32,934 nt of DNA from JAFAHD01 sp035654355. GTDB taxonomy: Bacteria > Vulcanimicrobiota > Vulcanimicrobiia > Eremiobacterales > Eremiobacteraceae. Location: contig DASRXC010000079.1 in NCBI GenBank assembly GCA_035654355.1, positions 1 to 32,934 on the forward strand, read 5' to 3'. Each line of letters begins with the position of its first letter. Within the stretch, counting starts at the first letter, position 1. Below are positions 15,572 through 23,763 of the stretch, in pieces. A model generated the notes under the pieces. That model saw nothing but the letters and a program-made list of their open reading frames with translations. It was not told the origin of the DNA and searched no databases. The position numbers were made by a program, and so were the translations under genes.

Positions 15572-16791
15572 CCTCAAACGACGCTCGGGAACTCTCCGGC
15601 GCGACCTTGCTGGTTGGCGTGTGCGGCGGCATTGCCGCGTACAAGTGCGCCGGCATAGTCAGCACGCTGCGGCAGGCCGGTGCGGACGTGCACGTCATCA
15701 TGACGGATGCCGCGACCAAGTTCGTGACGCCGCTGACCTTTCAAGCGATTTCCAACAACGACGTGCACACTGATATGTTCGCGCAAGGTTCGACGTGGGA
15801 CATTGCGCACATCGGGCTGGTGCGCAAGAGCGACATCATGCTCGTGCTGAACGCGACGGCCAACACGATAGCCAAGCTCGCGCACGGCATCGCCGACGAT
15901 CTGCTGACGACCTGCGTCTTGGCGACGCGCAAACCGGTCATCATCGCGCCGGCCATGAACACCGCGATGCTCGAAGCAGCGCCGACTCAAGAAAACATCG
16001 CGGCGCTGCAAGGTCGCGGGTTCGATTTCGTCGAGCCAGGGTCGGGCTTTTTGGCGTGCGGTGAAGTCGGAAGCGGTCGCCTCGCCGGCGACGACGACAT
16101 CATCGCTGCCGTGCGCCGCGTGTTGCATCGCACGCATCAGCTGTCCGGCGAGCGCGTGCTGATCACCGCAGGCCCGACACGCGAGTTCGCCGACCCGGCC
16201 CGTTTTCTCACCAACCCGTCTACGGGCCGCATGGGTTTTGCGCTCGCGTCCGAAGCGGCTGCGCGCGGCGCGCGCGTCACGCTCATCACCGGCCCGACCG
16301 AGCTGCACAATCCGGCCAACGTCGACGTCATTCGAGTGACCAGCGCGCGCGAGATGCACGCCGCCGTCTTCGAGCACCTGCCGGGGACCACGCTGTTCAT
16401 CGGCTCCGCGGCAGTCGCCGACTTCCGCCCCGAGACCGTCGTCGCGCAAAAAGTAAAAAAAGAAGACGCCTGGCCGGAGATTCGCTTGGCGCGCAACCCG
16501 GACATCATCGCCGAAGTGTCCGAGCGCCGGCCGAACGGTTGCATCGTCATCGGTTTCGCGGCCGAATCGGAACGCGTCGAAGCTAACGCGCTCGACAAGT
16601 TACAAAGGAAGAAACTCGACGCGATCGTGGCCAACCCGATCGGCGGCGAGGGTTCCGCCTACGGCGGCGACGATAGCGAAGCGACATTGCTGTGGCCGGG
16701 CGGCCGGCGCGCGTTGGGCCGAGGTCCGAAAACGGACGTCGCAGCCGCGGTCCTCGACCTCGCGAGCACGCTGCGCGGGAACAGCGGCTGA
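15568..16791 (+). CDS. coaBC: Bifunctional phosphopantothenoylcysteine synthetase/decarboxylase
   Basis: The 407-residue protein makes 4'-phosphopantetheine from phosphopantothenate and cysteine. The N-terminal FMN-dependent CoaC half (about 1-190) has GGIAAYK, the catalytic His in DIAHIGL, PAMNTAM and the Cys loop GFLACGEVGSGRLA. The C-terminal CoaB half (about 195-400) has ITAGPTREFADPARFLTNPS, STGRMG, AAVADFRP, the Lys-rich KVKKED and NPDIIAEVS. Its start overlaps the panC stop as ATGA, and coaX follows after 3 bases, so the three are probably cotranscribed and coupled. Confidence 0.98.
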   Translation: MTSNDARELSGATLLVGVCGGIAAYKCAGIVSTLRQAGADVHVIMTDAATKFVTPLTFQAISNNDVHTDMFAQGSTWDIAHIGLVRKSDIMLVLNATANTIAKLAHGIADDLLTTCVLATRKPVIIAPAMNTAMLEAAPTQENIAALQGRGFDFVEPGSGFLACGEVGSGRLAGDDDIIAAVRRVLHRTHQLSGERVLITAGPTREFADPARFLTNPSTGRMGFALASEAAARGARVTLITGPTELHNPANVDVIRVTSAREMHAAVFEHLPGTTLFIGSAAVADFRPETVVAQKVKKEDAWPEIRLARNPDIIAEVSERRPNGCIVIGFAAESERVEANALDKLQRKKLDAIVANPIGGEGSAYGGDDSEATLLWPGGRRALGRGPKTDVAAAVLDLASTLRGNSG

Positions 16792-16794
16792 CGC

Positions 16795-17598
16795 ATGTTG
16801 CTCGCGGTCGAAGTCGGCAACACGAACACGAAGTTCGGACTGTTCGAGCTAGAGGGCGCCGCTGCCGGAACGTTGGTCCACAGCTGGCGCTCGGTCACAC
16901 AGCGCAGCCAGACCGGGGACGACCTTGCGGCCCACGTCGACTCCATGCTGCGGCTCAACTCGGTCTCGCGCGCATCGGTCAAGCGCGTCGCCGTAGCGAG
17001 CGTGGTGCCGCCGCTGTATCGTGCGCTTTCCGACATGTCGACGCGCTTCTTCGGCGTGCGGCCCGAGTTCTTGTCCGCTGCTCGCCAAACGATCGTACCG
17101 GTGAAGACGCAGCACGCGCGCGAGCTCGGCGCCGACCTCATCGGCGGGGCGATCGGCGCCGTTTCCAAACACGCGCCGCCGCTCATCGTCGTCCAGTTCG
17201 GCACCGCGACGACGTTTGGCGCTGTTTCGCGCGGAGGCGAATACCTAGGGACCGCAATCGCGCCCGGCATCGAGGTCTCGGTCGACGCGCTGATCGGCCG
17301 CGCGGCGAAACTCATGGACGTGCCGTTGGTGAAGCCGCCCGCCGCGATCGGCACTGACACCGCGACGGCGCTCCAATCGGGCATCATCTTCGGCTACGTC
17401 GGCCAGGTCGAGCACATAGTCGCGCGCATGTCTGCCGAGATGGGCGAACGCGCGTTGACCATCGCGACCGGCGGACTGGCCGACCTCATCGTGCCGCACA
17501 CCGACCTCTTCGACGTCAAAGACGACCGGCTCGTGCTCGACGGGATCTACGTCTGGGCGACCGCCGCTCGTTCGCGCGCCAAAGTCTCACGGCAATGA
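16795..17598 (+). CDS. coaX: Type III pantothenate kinase, with altered active-site residues
   Basis: The 267-residue protein belongs to the CoaX family (ASKHA fold), which phosphorylates pantothenate. Family landmarks are in order: VGNTNTKFGLF (7-17), ELGADLIGGAIGA (110-122), FGTATT (135-140), EYLGTAIAPGI (149-159), QSGIIFGYVGQVEHIV (194-209) and ATGGLADLI (224-232). Several usually conserved residues differ: the Asp of the first DVGNT motif is Glu6, the Arg of GADR is Leu115, and the Asp before FGTATT is Gln134. Asp114 remains. It could be a divergent working kinase or an altered relative; the place directly after coaBC argues for a CoA role. Its stop overlaps a small ORF by ATGA. Confidence 0.93.
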   Translation: MLLAVEVGNTNTKFGLFELEGAAAGTLVHSWRSVTQRSQTGDDLAAHVDSMLRLNSVSRASVKRVAVASVVPPLYRALSDMSTRFFGVRPEFLSAARQTIVPVKTQHARELGADLIGGAIGAVSKHAPPLIVVQFGTATTFGAVSRGGEYLGTAIAPGIEVSVDALIGRAAKLMDVPLVKPPAAIGTDTATALQSGIIFGYVGQVEHIVARMSAEMGERALTIATGGLADLIVPHTDLFDVKDDRLVLDGIYVWATAARSRAKVSRQ

Positions 17599-17672
17599 GC
17601 GCGCAGACGGACTCGCCGACACGGCTTGAACAAGCGGACTCGCCAACGCGGCTTGAAAAGGATGTGCGATGA
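17595..17672 (+). CDS. 25-residue ORF with internal 9-residue repeat, coupled on both sides
   Basis: ATG 17595 shares ATGA with the coaX stop, and the TGA at 17670-17672 shares ATGA with the start of the hydrolase gene. The frame therefore exactly fills the gap between them. The peptide contains DSPTRLE twice (residues 6-12 and 15-21) because the DNA holds a 27-base tandem duplication. It has no hydrophobic part. It may be a real small protein, or a short cistron that carries ribosomes from coaX to the hydrolase. Confidence 0.5.
   Translation: MSAQTDSPTRLEQADSPTRLEKDVR
17607..17660 (+). repeat. 27-base tandem duplication
   Basis: Two adjacent 27-base copies (17607-17633 and 17634-17660) agree at 22 positions, with the shared core CGGACTCGCC and CGGCTTGAA. 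The unit length is a multiple of three. Two of the five differences are silent third-base changes in the small ORF at 17595-17672. Confidence 0.85.
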
Positions 17673-18586
17673 CCGATCACATTGATCCGGCCTCGGCGAC
17701 GTCGTTGGAGCTCAACCGCAAGGCGTTCATCGGACTGACGGCCGGTGCGGCGGCCGTAGGCAGCGCGACCGCGGTCGCCACTGCAGCCGACGAGACGTTG
17801 GGTCAGCCGCACACCCCGTTCGTGTCCGAACACGATCCCGCGATCACGACCCAGCGCGTGATGCTACCGCGCCCGGATCAGCCGATTCCAGCATACGTCG
17901 CCTATCCAAGAAACGTGACTGCAACAACTCCTGGGGTCGTCATTTGCCAGCACGTCTGGGGCGTCGACACGCAGATCCGGGACACCGCGCGCCGGCTCGC
18001 GAAAGAGGGATACGTCGCGATCGCTCCCGAGCTCTTCGCGCGCACGAAGAACGTGCCGTCGGGGGACGGCGCGACCGATTACAAGCTCTTCCTTCCGGCC
18101 GTTGAAGCGCTGGTCGACGCTCAAGTCGACGGCGACATCGCTGCAGGTGCTACCTGGATCAGGCGCCGCGCCAACGCGGCCGAAGAGCAGCGTCCCCCGA
18201 AGGTCGCAGTCATCGGTTTTTGTATGGGCGGCTCGATCGCGATCCGCGCTTCGGTCGATGACGCGAACTTCGACTGCGCGAGTATCTTTTACGGCAAAGT
18301 GCGCTGGACGCAGAGCAACGACGGTCCCATCACCGATATGGCGCTCGCGTGGACGGACAAAGTTCGCGTGCCCTTCATGGGCAGCTATGGCGCGCGCGAC
18401 ACGGGCATCCTCGCCGACGACGTGCGCGAGATGGCCAAACGGCTGACCGTGCCGAACGACGTGAAGATCTATGACGAGGCTGGCCATGGGTTTTTCGACG
18501 ACACGCGCCAGTCGTATGTCGCGTCGGCGGCGATCGATGCCTGGACGCGGACGCTCACCTGGTACGCGAAGTATCTGAAGAGCTGA
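17669..18586 (+). CDS. Dienelactone-hydrolase-family protein, probably exported
   Basis: The 305-residue alpha/beta hydrolase has the dienelactone hydrolase triad: Cys185 in GFCMGG, Asp244 in GARDTG and His273 in AGHGFFDD. The front part of the fold is also typical (VVICQHVWGVDTQIRD, GYVAIAPELFARTKNVP). An N-terminal extension of about 45 residues contains NRKAFIGLTAGAAAVGSATAVATAA, which looks like a Tat-type signal (R-K-A-F, hydrophobic run, A-x-A), but only one Arg is present. Export is therefore probable, not certain. The enzyme would hydrolyse an ester or lactone of unknown nature. Its start overlaps the stop of the small ORF at 17595-17672. Confidence 0.92.
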   Translation: MTDHIDPASATSLELNRKAFIGLTAGAAAVGSATAVATAADETLGQPHTPFVSEHDPAITTQRVMLPRPDQPIPAYVAYPRNVTATTPGVVICQHVWGVDTQIRDTARRLAKEGYVAIAPELFARTKNVPSGDGATDYKLFLPAVEALVDAQVDGDIAAGATWIRRRANAAEEQRPPKVAVIGFCMGGSIAIRASVDDANFDCASIFYGKVRWTQSNDGPITDMALAWTDKVRVPFMGSYGARDTGILADDVREMAKRLTVPNDVKIYDEAGHGFFDDTRQSYVASAAIDAWTRTLTWYAKYLKS

Positions 18587-18599
18587 GCGCCGCACGCTG

Positions 18600-19919
18600 A
18601 TGGTGCCGCTCGGCCGCAAAACGCTGTTCAAGGACGTGCCGCGGTTTCTCGTCGCGCAGGCCGGCGTCGCGTTCGCGGTCGGACTCATCGCCATCGAAAC
18701 CGGCATCTATTTGGGCTTTATCAAGTCGACGATCTTGCCGATCCAGCAGTCTCGCGCCGACATCTGGGTTTCCGCGCGCGGGATGCCCTACTTCGAGCTG
18801 ACCATACCGATCCGTTACGATTCAGTCGCACGCGCGCGCACCGTGACCGGCGTGCAGCGCGCAGAAGCGCTGTTCCTCAAGACGTCGGCGTGGCGCGGCA
18901 CCAACAACAAGCTCGAATACATCCGCGTCATCGGATTTGACCCGGCGGGCCAGCTATGGTCACCAGGCAACACACCGTCAAACGAGCTCGCGCGTTTGCG
19001 CGCGCCCAACAGCGCGTTTGTCGATGACAGCAAGCTCGGCAACTTGAGTATCGACGGCGTCGGCGGAACTGGGAAGATCGGCGCTCACACCATCAACGTC
19101 GTCGGTCTTACGCACGGGGCGCAGCCGGTAGTGTCGGCGACCTTCATCTTCGCGACGTTGCGCAACGCGAAGTCATACCTCGAGCCGGCCGCAGGCACGG
19201 GCACAGCTTCCGACACCAGCGCGGCACAATCACTATTAGATCCCGACGAGCTCGCGCGTTATTTGGAAGCGGCCGATATCACGCGCTATCTCGAACAGCA
19301 AGGCATCGTACCCACGCCCAAGCCCTCGCCGACGCCGACGCCGGCCGCCAACGTCTCGGACGACCCCGGCACGCTCGAACCGGGCGATGACATCAGTTAT
19401 GTCATGATCCAAGCACAGCCGCACACCGACCTCAACGCGCTCAAAGGCCGCTTGACGAGCGAGCTGCGCGGCACTGCGGCATACACGAAGACCGAAATGG
19501 AAGACAAGACGTCGACCTATTGGCTCAAACGCACGAACATCGGATTCATCCTGGGACTCATCGCGATTGTCGGGCTCGTGGTCGGCGTGACCGTCGCCGG
19601 TCAGATCCTTTACACTTCGGTGGTCGAGCACATCAGTGAGTACGGAACGCTGCGCGCGATCGGCGCGCCTGATTCGCTGTTCTACGCGGTCGTTGCGGAG
19701 CAGGCGGTGATCATGGCGTTGCTTGGATTCATCCCAGGCATTGTGCTGAGCGCGATCATCGGACACTGGGCGTTCGCGACGCGCGGCGTGATCATCCTCA
19801 TCACACCGGGCAGCGCGGCGCTCACGTTGATCGTGATCACGGCGATGTGCGTCTTATCTGGCGTGTTCGCCGTGCAGCGCGCGCTGCGCGTAGACCCGGC
19901 GATGGTGTTCCGAGCATGA
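18600..19919 (+). CDS. ABC transporter permease, MacB/FtsX (DevC-like) family
   Basis: The 439-residue membrane protein has the FtsX/MacB permease plan: one N-terminal membrane segment (about 16-40), a large periplasmic domain (about 45-305) and three C-terminal segments (about 312-335, 357-385, 395-425). The FtsX signature with EYGTLRAIGAPDSLFYAVV lies between the last segments. RVDPAMVFRA at the end is typical of the family. A proline/threonine linker (PTPKPSPTPTPAA, about 237-249) breaks the periplasmic domain, which is unusual. Its stop shares ATGA with the ATPase gene. The substrate is unknown, and no DevB/MacA-type adaptor is nearby. Confidence 0.92.
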   Translation: MVPLGRKTLFKDVPRFLVAQAGVAFAVGLIAIETGIYLGFIKSTILPIQQSRADIWVSARGMPYFELTIPIRYDSVARARTVTGVQRAEALFLKTSAWRGTNNKLEYIRVIGFDPAGQLWSPGNTPSNELARLRAPNSAFVDDSKLGNLSIDGVGGTGKIGAHTINVVGLTHGAQPVVSATFIFATLRNAKSYLEPAAGTGTASDTSAAQSLLDPDELARYLEAADITRYLEQQGIVPTPKPSPTPTPAANVSDDPGTLEPGDDISYVMIQAQPHTDLNALKGRLTSELRGTAAYTKTEMEDKTSTYWLKRTNIGFILGLIAIVGLVVGVTVAGQILYTSVVEHISEYGTLRAIGAPDSLFYAVVAEQAVIMALLGFIPGIVLSAIIGHWAFATRGVIILITPGSAALTLIVITAMCVLSGVFAVQRALRVDPAMVFRA

Positions 19920-20596
19920 AAGCGCCGCTCGCGATAGCCGCCCGAGATCTTCGCATGACGTATCGCGTGGGCTCGACGCGCGTCGATGCGCTGTGCGGCA
20001 TATCGTTGGACGTACCCGTTGGTGAGTTCTTGCTGCTCATGGGTCCGTCGGGATCGGGCAAGACGACGCTGCTATCGATCCTTGGCGGCATTCTGACGCC
20101 GACCGGGGGCGTGGTCGTGGCGAGCGGCGTCGAGCTTACGCGCCTGCATCGCAGGGAGCTGGCAAGTTTTCGTTTGCACAATGTCGGCTTCGTATTCCAG
20201 GCCTTCAACCTGTTCTCAGCGCTCACCGCGCGCGAAAACGTGCAGCTCTCGCTTTCCCTCAAAGGCGTGAAGGCGACGGAGGGTCACGACCAGGCGTGCG
20301 CGCTCCTCGACGAAGTGGGGTTGGGAGACAAATGCGACCGAGCACCTGCCGATCTGTCAGCCGGCGAGAAGCAGCGCGTCGCGATCGCGCGCGCGTTGGC
20401 AGGCTCACCGCGTTTGATCCTGGCCGATGAGCCGACCGCGTCGCTCGACTCGGATAACGGCAAGCACATCACGACGTTGTTGCGTTCTCTTGCGAAGTCG
20501 CACGGCTGCACGGTCTTGACGGTCACGCACGACCCACGCATCGCCGAAGTCGCCGACCGCGTGCTACATATCGAAGACGGCGTACTGCGCGACTGA
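19916..20596 (+). CDS. ABC transporter ATP-binding protein, MacB/LolD (DevA-like) family
   Basis: The 226-residue ATPase has Walker A GPSGSGKTT (about 42-50), the Q-loop in FVFQAFNLF, the signature LSAGEKQRVAIARAL, Walker B LILADEPTASLD and the switch His in TVTHDPR. LolD/MacB-type ATPases share this size and the Q-loop phenylalanine. ATG 19916 overlaps the permease stop as ATGA; the open frame upstream is a shadow of the permease gene. The pair should form a mechanotransmission-type ABC complex at the inner membrane. It ends 5 bases from the converging hydrolase gene. Confidence 0.95.
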   Translation: MKAPLAIAARDLRMTYRVGSTRVDALCGISLDVPVGEFLLLMGPSGSGKTTLLSILGGILTPTGGVVVASGVELTRLHRRELASFRLHNVGFVFQAFNLFSALTARENVQLSLSLKGVKATEGHDQACALLDEVGLGDKCDRAPADLSAGEKQRVAIARALAGSPRLILADEPTASLDSDNGKHITTLLRSLAKSHGCTVLTVTHDPRIAEVADRVLHIEDGVLRD

Positions 20597-20601
20597 CGTT
20601 C

Positions 20602-21360
20602 TCAGCGAGCCAGCGCTAACCGATCCATCAAAAGGGCGTTGAAAATAGCGGGCCGCTCGATCATCGGCACGTGTCCGCAGCGCTCGATCTTGAAAAATGC
20701 ACCCTCACGCGCATGCGGAGCGAGCACCGACTCCCAAAGCGAGCACGGACTAATCGAATCGTGCGCACCCCAGATCATCAAGACCGTTACGTCGACGCGC
20801 GCGAGCGCTGCCGCGTAGTCGAAGCTGTTGCTTTCGCGCATCAGCCGGGCCGCAATCGCAAGCCTCCGCTGGTTCTGGAACAGCGCCATCGTTTCGTTGA
20901 CGCCGTATTCCGGCGCACAGCGCCGGTCGAAGAAGAGTCTGTTCACTACTGCGTCGCCGAAGGCGCGCGTCGCTTTACCTCGGAAAGGCGCGCCGACATC
21001 GCGCGCAGTGAACATGCCAGGCGCACCTGAGAGGGCGATCATGCTCACGCGCTGCGGGAATCGCTGCGCGCAGTCGAGCGCGATCAGCGATCCGAATGAC
21101 CCGCCTACGAGTGCTGCTGACGTGATGCCGCATCGATCCATCAGCTCGATGACCGACGTCGTGATCGGCGCCGCGCGATCGTGTTCGCCCGCCATCGGCG
21201 CAGCGAGCGTGAGATAGCCGTAACCCGATTCTGCGAGCGCGCGCAGCGTCGGTTCCCACATCCACTTGCCGGCGATGAGTCCCGGCAATAAGACCACGTG
21301 CGGCAGGTTGCCGCGCGGCCGGTGATAGACAAAATCAGCGTCCAGCAGAGCACGCGCCAT
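20602..21360 (-). CDS. Alpha/beta-fold hydrolase
   Basis: The 252-residue protein has the canonical fold: VVLLPGLIAGKWMWEPTL (oxyanion side, 22-39), nucleophile Ser88 in GGSFGS, Asp201 in GAHDSI and His230 in GHVPMIERP. It resembles small esterases and MhpC-type hydrolases. ATG 21360 has GAGG nine bases upstream; the open frame extends further, but that part is low-complexity Arg/Ala and overlaps the amidohydrolase gene. It lies 41 bases behind that gene and is probably in the same unit. The substrate is unknown. Confidence 0.9.
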   Translation of the reverse strand: MARALLDADFVYHRPRGNLPHVVLLPGLIAGKWMWEPTLRALAESGYGYLTLAAPMAGEHDRAAPITTSVIELMDRCGITSAALVGGSFGSLIALDCAQRFPQRVSMIALSGAPGMFTARDVGAPFRGKATRAFGDAVVNRLFFDRRCAPEYGVNETMALFQNQRRLAIAARLMRESNSFDYAAALARVDVTVLMIWGAHDSISPCSLWESVLAPHAREGAFFKIERCGHVPMIERPAIFNALLMDRLALAR

Positions 21361-21401
21361 CGCCACCCTCTTCGCGGCAGGAAGCAGAACGTCTTGCGGG
21401 G

Positions 21402-22574
21402 CTAGGCTCGCTGCGGCGCGTCGAGCGCCAGCGCGGTCATCATCTGCACGCCCGTCACGAGGCAGCGCTCGTCGATCGCAAAACGCGCGTTGTGGTGAGG
21501 TATGGCCGTCCGCTCGTCGCACTGCGATCCGATGAAGAAGAAGCAGCCAGGCAAGCGCTGGAGCATGAACGAGAAGTCTTCCGCGCCCATGGTTTGTGAC
21601 AAGTCTCCAAGCCGCCGCTCGCCCACCGTTCGCACCGCCAAGTCGTGCACGTACGCAGCCTCATGCGCGTTGTTGACCGTCACCGGGTAGCGGTCGATAT
21701 AGTGGTAATCGTAGGCGGCTCCTTGCGCATCGCAACAGCCGGACAGCACGCGCTCGATGCGCGGCTTCATGGCGGCGCGTTCTGCCTCGGAGAACGCACG
21801 GACGGTTCCGAGCAGCTCGACGTGGTCGGGGATCACGTTGTGGATCGTGCCGCCGTGTACGGCGCCGATGGTGACGACTGACGGCTCGGTTGGATCGACG
21901 TTGCGGCTGACCACCGACTGCACTTGAGTTATGAAATACGCGGACGTGAGAATGGGATCAACAGTCTGATGCGGCGCCGCTCCGTGCCCGCCGCGGCCGC
22001 GGATCGTCACTTCGATCGAGTCGCTCGATGCCATCACTGGGCCGGGCCGGACGAGTACCTGACCGGTCGGATACAACGACGTGAGATGGAGGCCGTAGAC
22101 GCGATCGACCTCGTCGAGCGCGCCATCCTCGATCATCGCGCGCGCTCCTCCCTTGCCTTCCTCGGCGGGTTGGAAGCATAGAACGATGGTGCCGTGCACA
22201 AGGTCGCGGCGTTCCATGATCATCTGCGCCGCACCGAGCAGCATTGCGGTATGACCGTCGTGCCCGCACGCGTGCATCTTGCCGGGGTTCGTCGAGGCGA
22301 ATTCGACACCGCTGCGCTCGTGTATCGGCAAACAATCCATGTCGGCGCGCAGCAAGATGGTTCTCCCAGAACGTTTGGTGCGCAGGATGCCGAGCACGCC
22401 GGTCTGTCCGACCCCGGTCCGAACTTCATAGCCGAGCGACTTGAGTCGTTCGGCGACGATCCCCGCTGTGCGCACTTCTTCGAAACCGAGCTCGGGATGC
22501 GCGTGGAAATCGCGGCGCAGCGCGATCACGTCGCGGGCGACCGGCGCCGGTACTTCAAGCAGGTTTGAGCTCAT
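21402..22574 (-). CDS. M20-family amidohydrolase (HipO/IAA-amino acid hydrolase type)
   Basis: The 390-residue metalloenzyme belongs to peptidase family M20D, which hydrolyses N-acyl amino acids. Metal ligands can be placed at Cys103 and His105 (MHACGHDGHTAML), Glu138/Glu139 (QPAEEGKGGARAMI), His163 (GLHLTS) and a His in IPHHNARFAID near the end. FHAHPELGFEE (23-33) is the family's opening motif. A dimerisation/lid domain occupies about 180-300. Its start overlaps the stop of the propeller gene as ATGA (minus strand). The acyl group and amino acid cannot be told from sequence. Confidence 0.95.
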   Translation of the reverse strand: MSSNLLEVPAPVARDVIALRRDFHAHPELGFEEVRTAGIVAERLKSLGYEVRTGVGQTGVLGILRTKRSGRTILLRADMDCLPIHERSGVEFASTNPGKMHACGHDGHTAMLLGAAQMIMERRDLVHGTIVLCFQPAEEGKGGARAMIEDGALDEVDRVYGLHLTSLYPTGQVLVRPGPVMASSDSIEVTIRGRGGHGAAPHQTVDPILTSAYFITQVQSVVSRNVDPTEPSVVTIGAVHGGTIHNVIPDHVELLGTVRAFSEAERAAMKPRIERVLSGCCDAQGAAYDYHYIDRYPVTVNNAHEAAYVHDLAVRTVGERRLGDLSQTMGAEDFSFMLQRLPGCFFFIGSQCDERTAIPHHNARFAIDERCLVTGVQMMTALALDAPQRA

Positions 22575-23680
22575 TTGGCGCCTTGTTTCGTCCAGGTCAA
22601 GCCGCCGTCCGACGTCGCCGCGATCACCGGCGCACCCAGCGCGGAGGAGCCGACGACCCAGCCATGCTGCGCATCGGGGAACGATACTGCGACCGGTCCG
22701 GCGAGCGTGACATCAAGAACCGTCGAGATCGCCTGCCATGTCTTGCCGCCGTCGTTGGTGGCGGTGATCGACACGGCGCCGCGGGTGCCGCACTGCGGAC
22801 ACGCGCCGAGGAAGAACGCGCTGCTCGCGTCGACCACCGAGAATGGTCCCGGCCACGGACCTGGTCCATCGCCATAGGTCGCGTCGAGCTGCGGATACGC
22901 GTCGGTGGTACGCCTATTGGCAAGCACCGCTTGCCAGGTCTGGCCGGCATCGGCGGTGCGGAAGACGACGTAGGGACGTTGCTCGCCGGTCGGGGCGCCG
23001 GTGAATTGCACCCACGCAACATCGGCGCCGGCGCATTCGATCGTCGCGTACCACGTGCGTTTCGTGTCGATGAGCGGCGAGAACACGTGTGAGAATGTAT
23101 CCCCGGTATCGTCAGAACGAAGCACTGCTGCCTGATACGCGGCCCACAGATGCGTCGGGTCTGAGGCGCAGGTCGTATCGACCAGCATCGGGTTCTCCAG
23201 GACGTGCCAGCTGTGCGTGCCGTCAGTGGTCAATGCCAGGCGCCCACCAAAAAACATCGGCACGCGTTCCGGCATGTTGCCAACGAGCGGCGAGCCGCCC
23301 GCCATCGCGACACCCATCTGCGCGCTCGCGAAACTGATCTGACGAGCCGGATTGCGCGGTTCGCTTGCGTGTCCCCACGTCCGGCCGCCGTCGTGCGTCG
23401 CCAACATCGCGCCGACGCCGGGTATGGGGTCGAACGCGGCTGCAAAGCCCGTCGTGGAGCTCACGAAGCTGAGCGAATAAATCTGGAGGCGGCCGGTGTA
23501 TTGACGCTGCCACGTTCGTCCGCCATCGGTCGTGCCGAAAATGACGCCGTCGCCGCCGACCCAGCCGATGGCCGACGATACGAACGTCACCGAGCGCAGC
23601 GCGGCCGATGCAGGCGCAACGCACGCGAGCACAATCGACGCGATGGCGACGGCCGCAGCGACGATGGGCGATTGCTTCAT
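22571..23680 (-). CDS. Secreted YCF48/BNR-repeat beta-propeller protein
   Basis: The protein of about 369 residues has a signal peptide (MKQSPIVAAAVAIASIVLAC, cut near APASAA). After it come repeated blades with the Asp-box pattern: TDGGRTWQR, HDGGRTWGH, DGTHSWHVL, DAGQTWQAV, DGGKTWQAI and DGGLTWT. The first blade, SVTFVSSAIGWVGGDGVIFGTTDGG, is YCF48-like. In photosynthetic organisms YCF48 helps build photosystem II, but this propeller is common in other bacteria with unknown roles. ATG 23680 is preferred; a GTG codon lies just before it. It is the first gene of a minus-strand unit with the amidohydrolase. Confidence 0.9.
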   Translation of the reverse strand: MKQSPIVAAAVAIASIVLACVAPASAALRSVTFVSSAIGWVGGDGVIFGTTDGGRTWQRQYTGRLQIYSLSFVSSTTGFAAAFDPIPGVGAMLATHDGGRTWGHASEPRNPARQISFASAQMGVAMAGGSPLVGNMPERVPMFFGGRLALTTDGTHSWHVLENPMLVDTTCASDPTHLWAAYQAAVLRSDDTGDTFSHVFSPLIDTKRTWYATIECAGADVAWVQFTGAPTGEQRPYVVFRTADAGQTWQAVLANRRTTDAYPQLDATYGDGPGPWPGPFSVVDASSAFFLGACPQCGTRGAVSITATNDGGKTWQAISTVLDVTLAGPVAVSFPDAQHGWVVGSSALGAPVIAATSDGGLTWTKQGAK

Positions 23681-23763
23681 CACCTGCGGGCGTTTCCGGG
23701 CGCCATGCGCGCGGCCCTACCGGTCGAGGCGCTTGCCGTCATTTTCTCGAACGATGGAAAATC

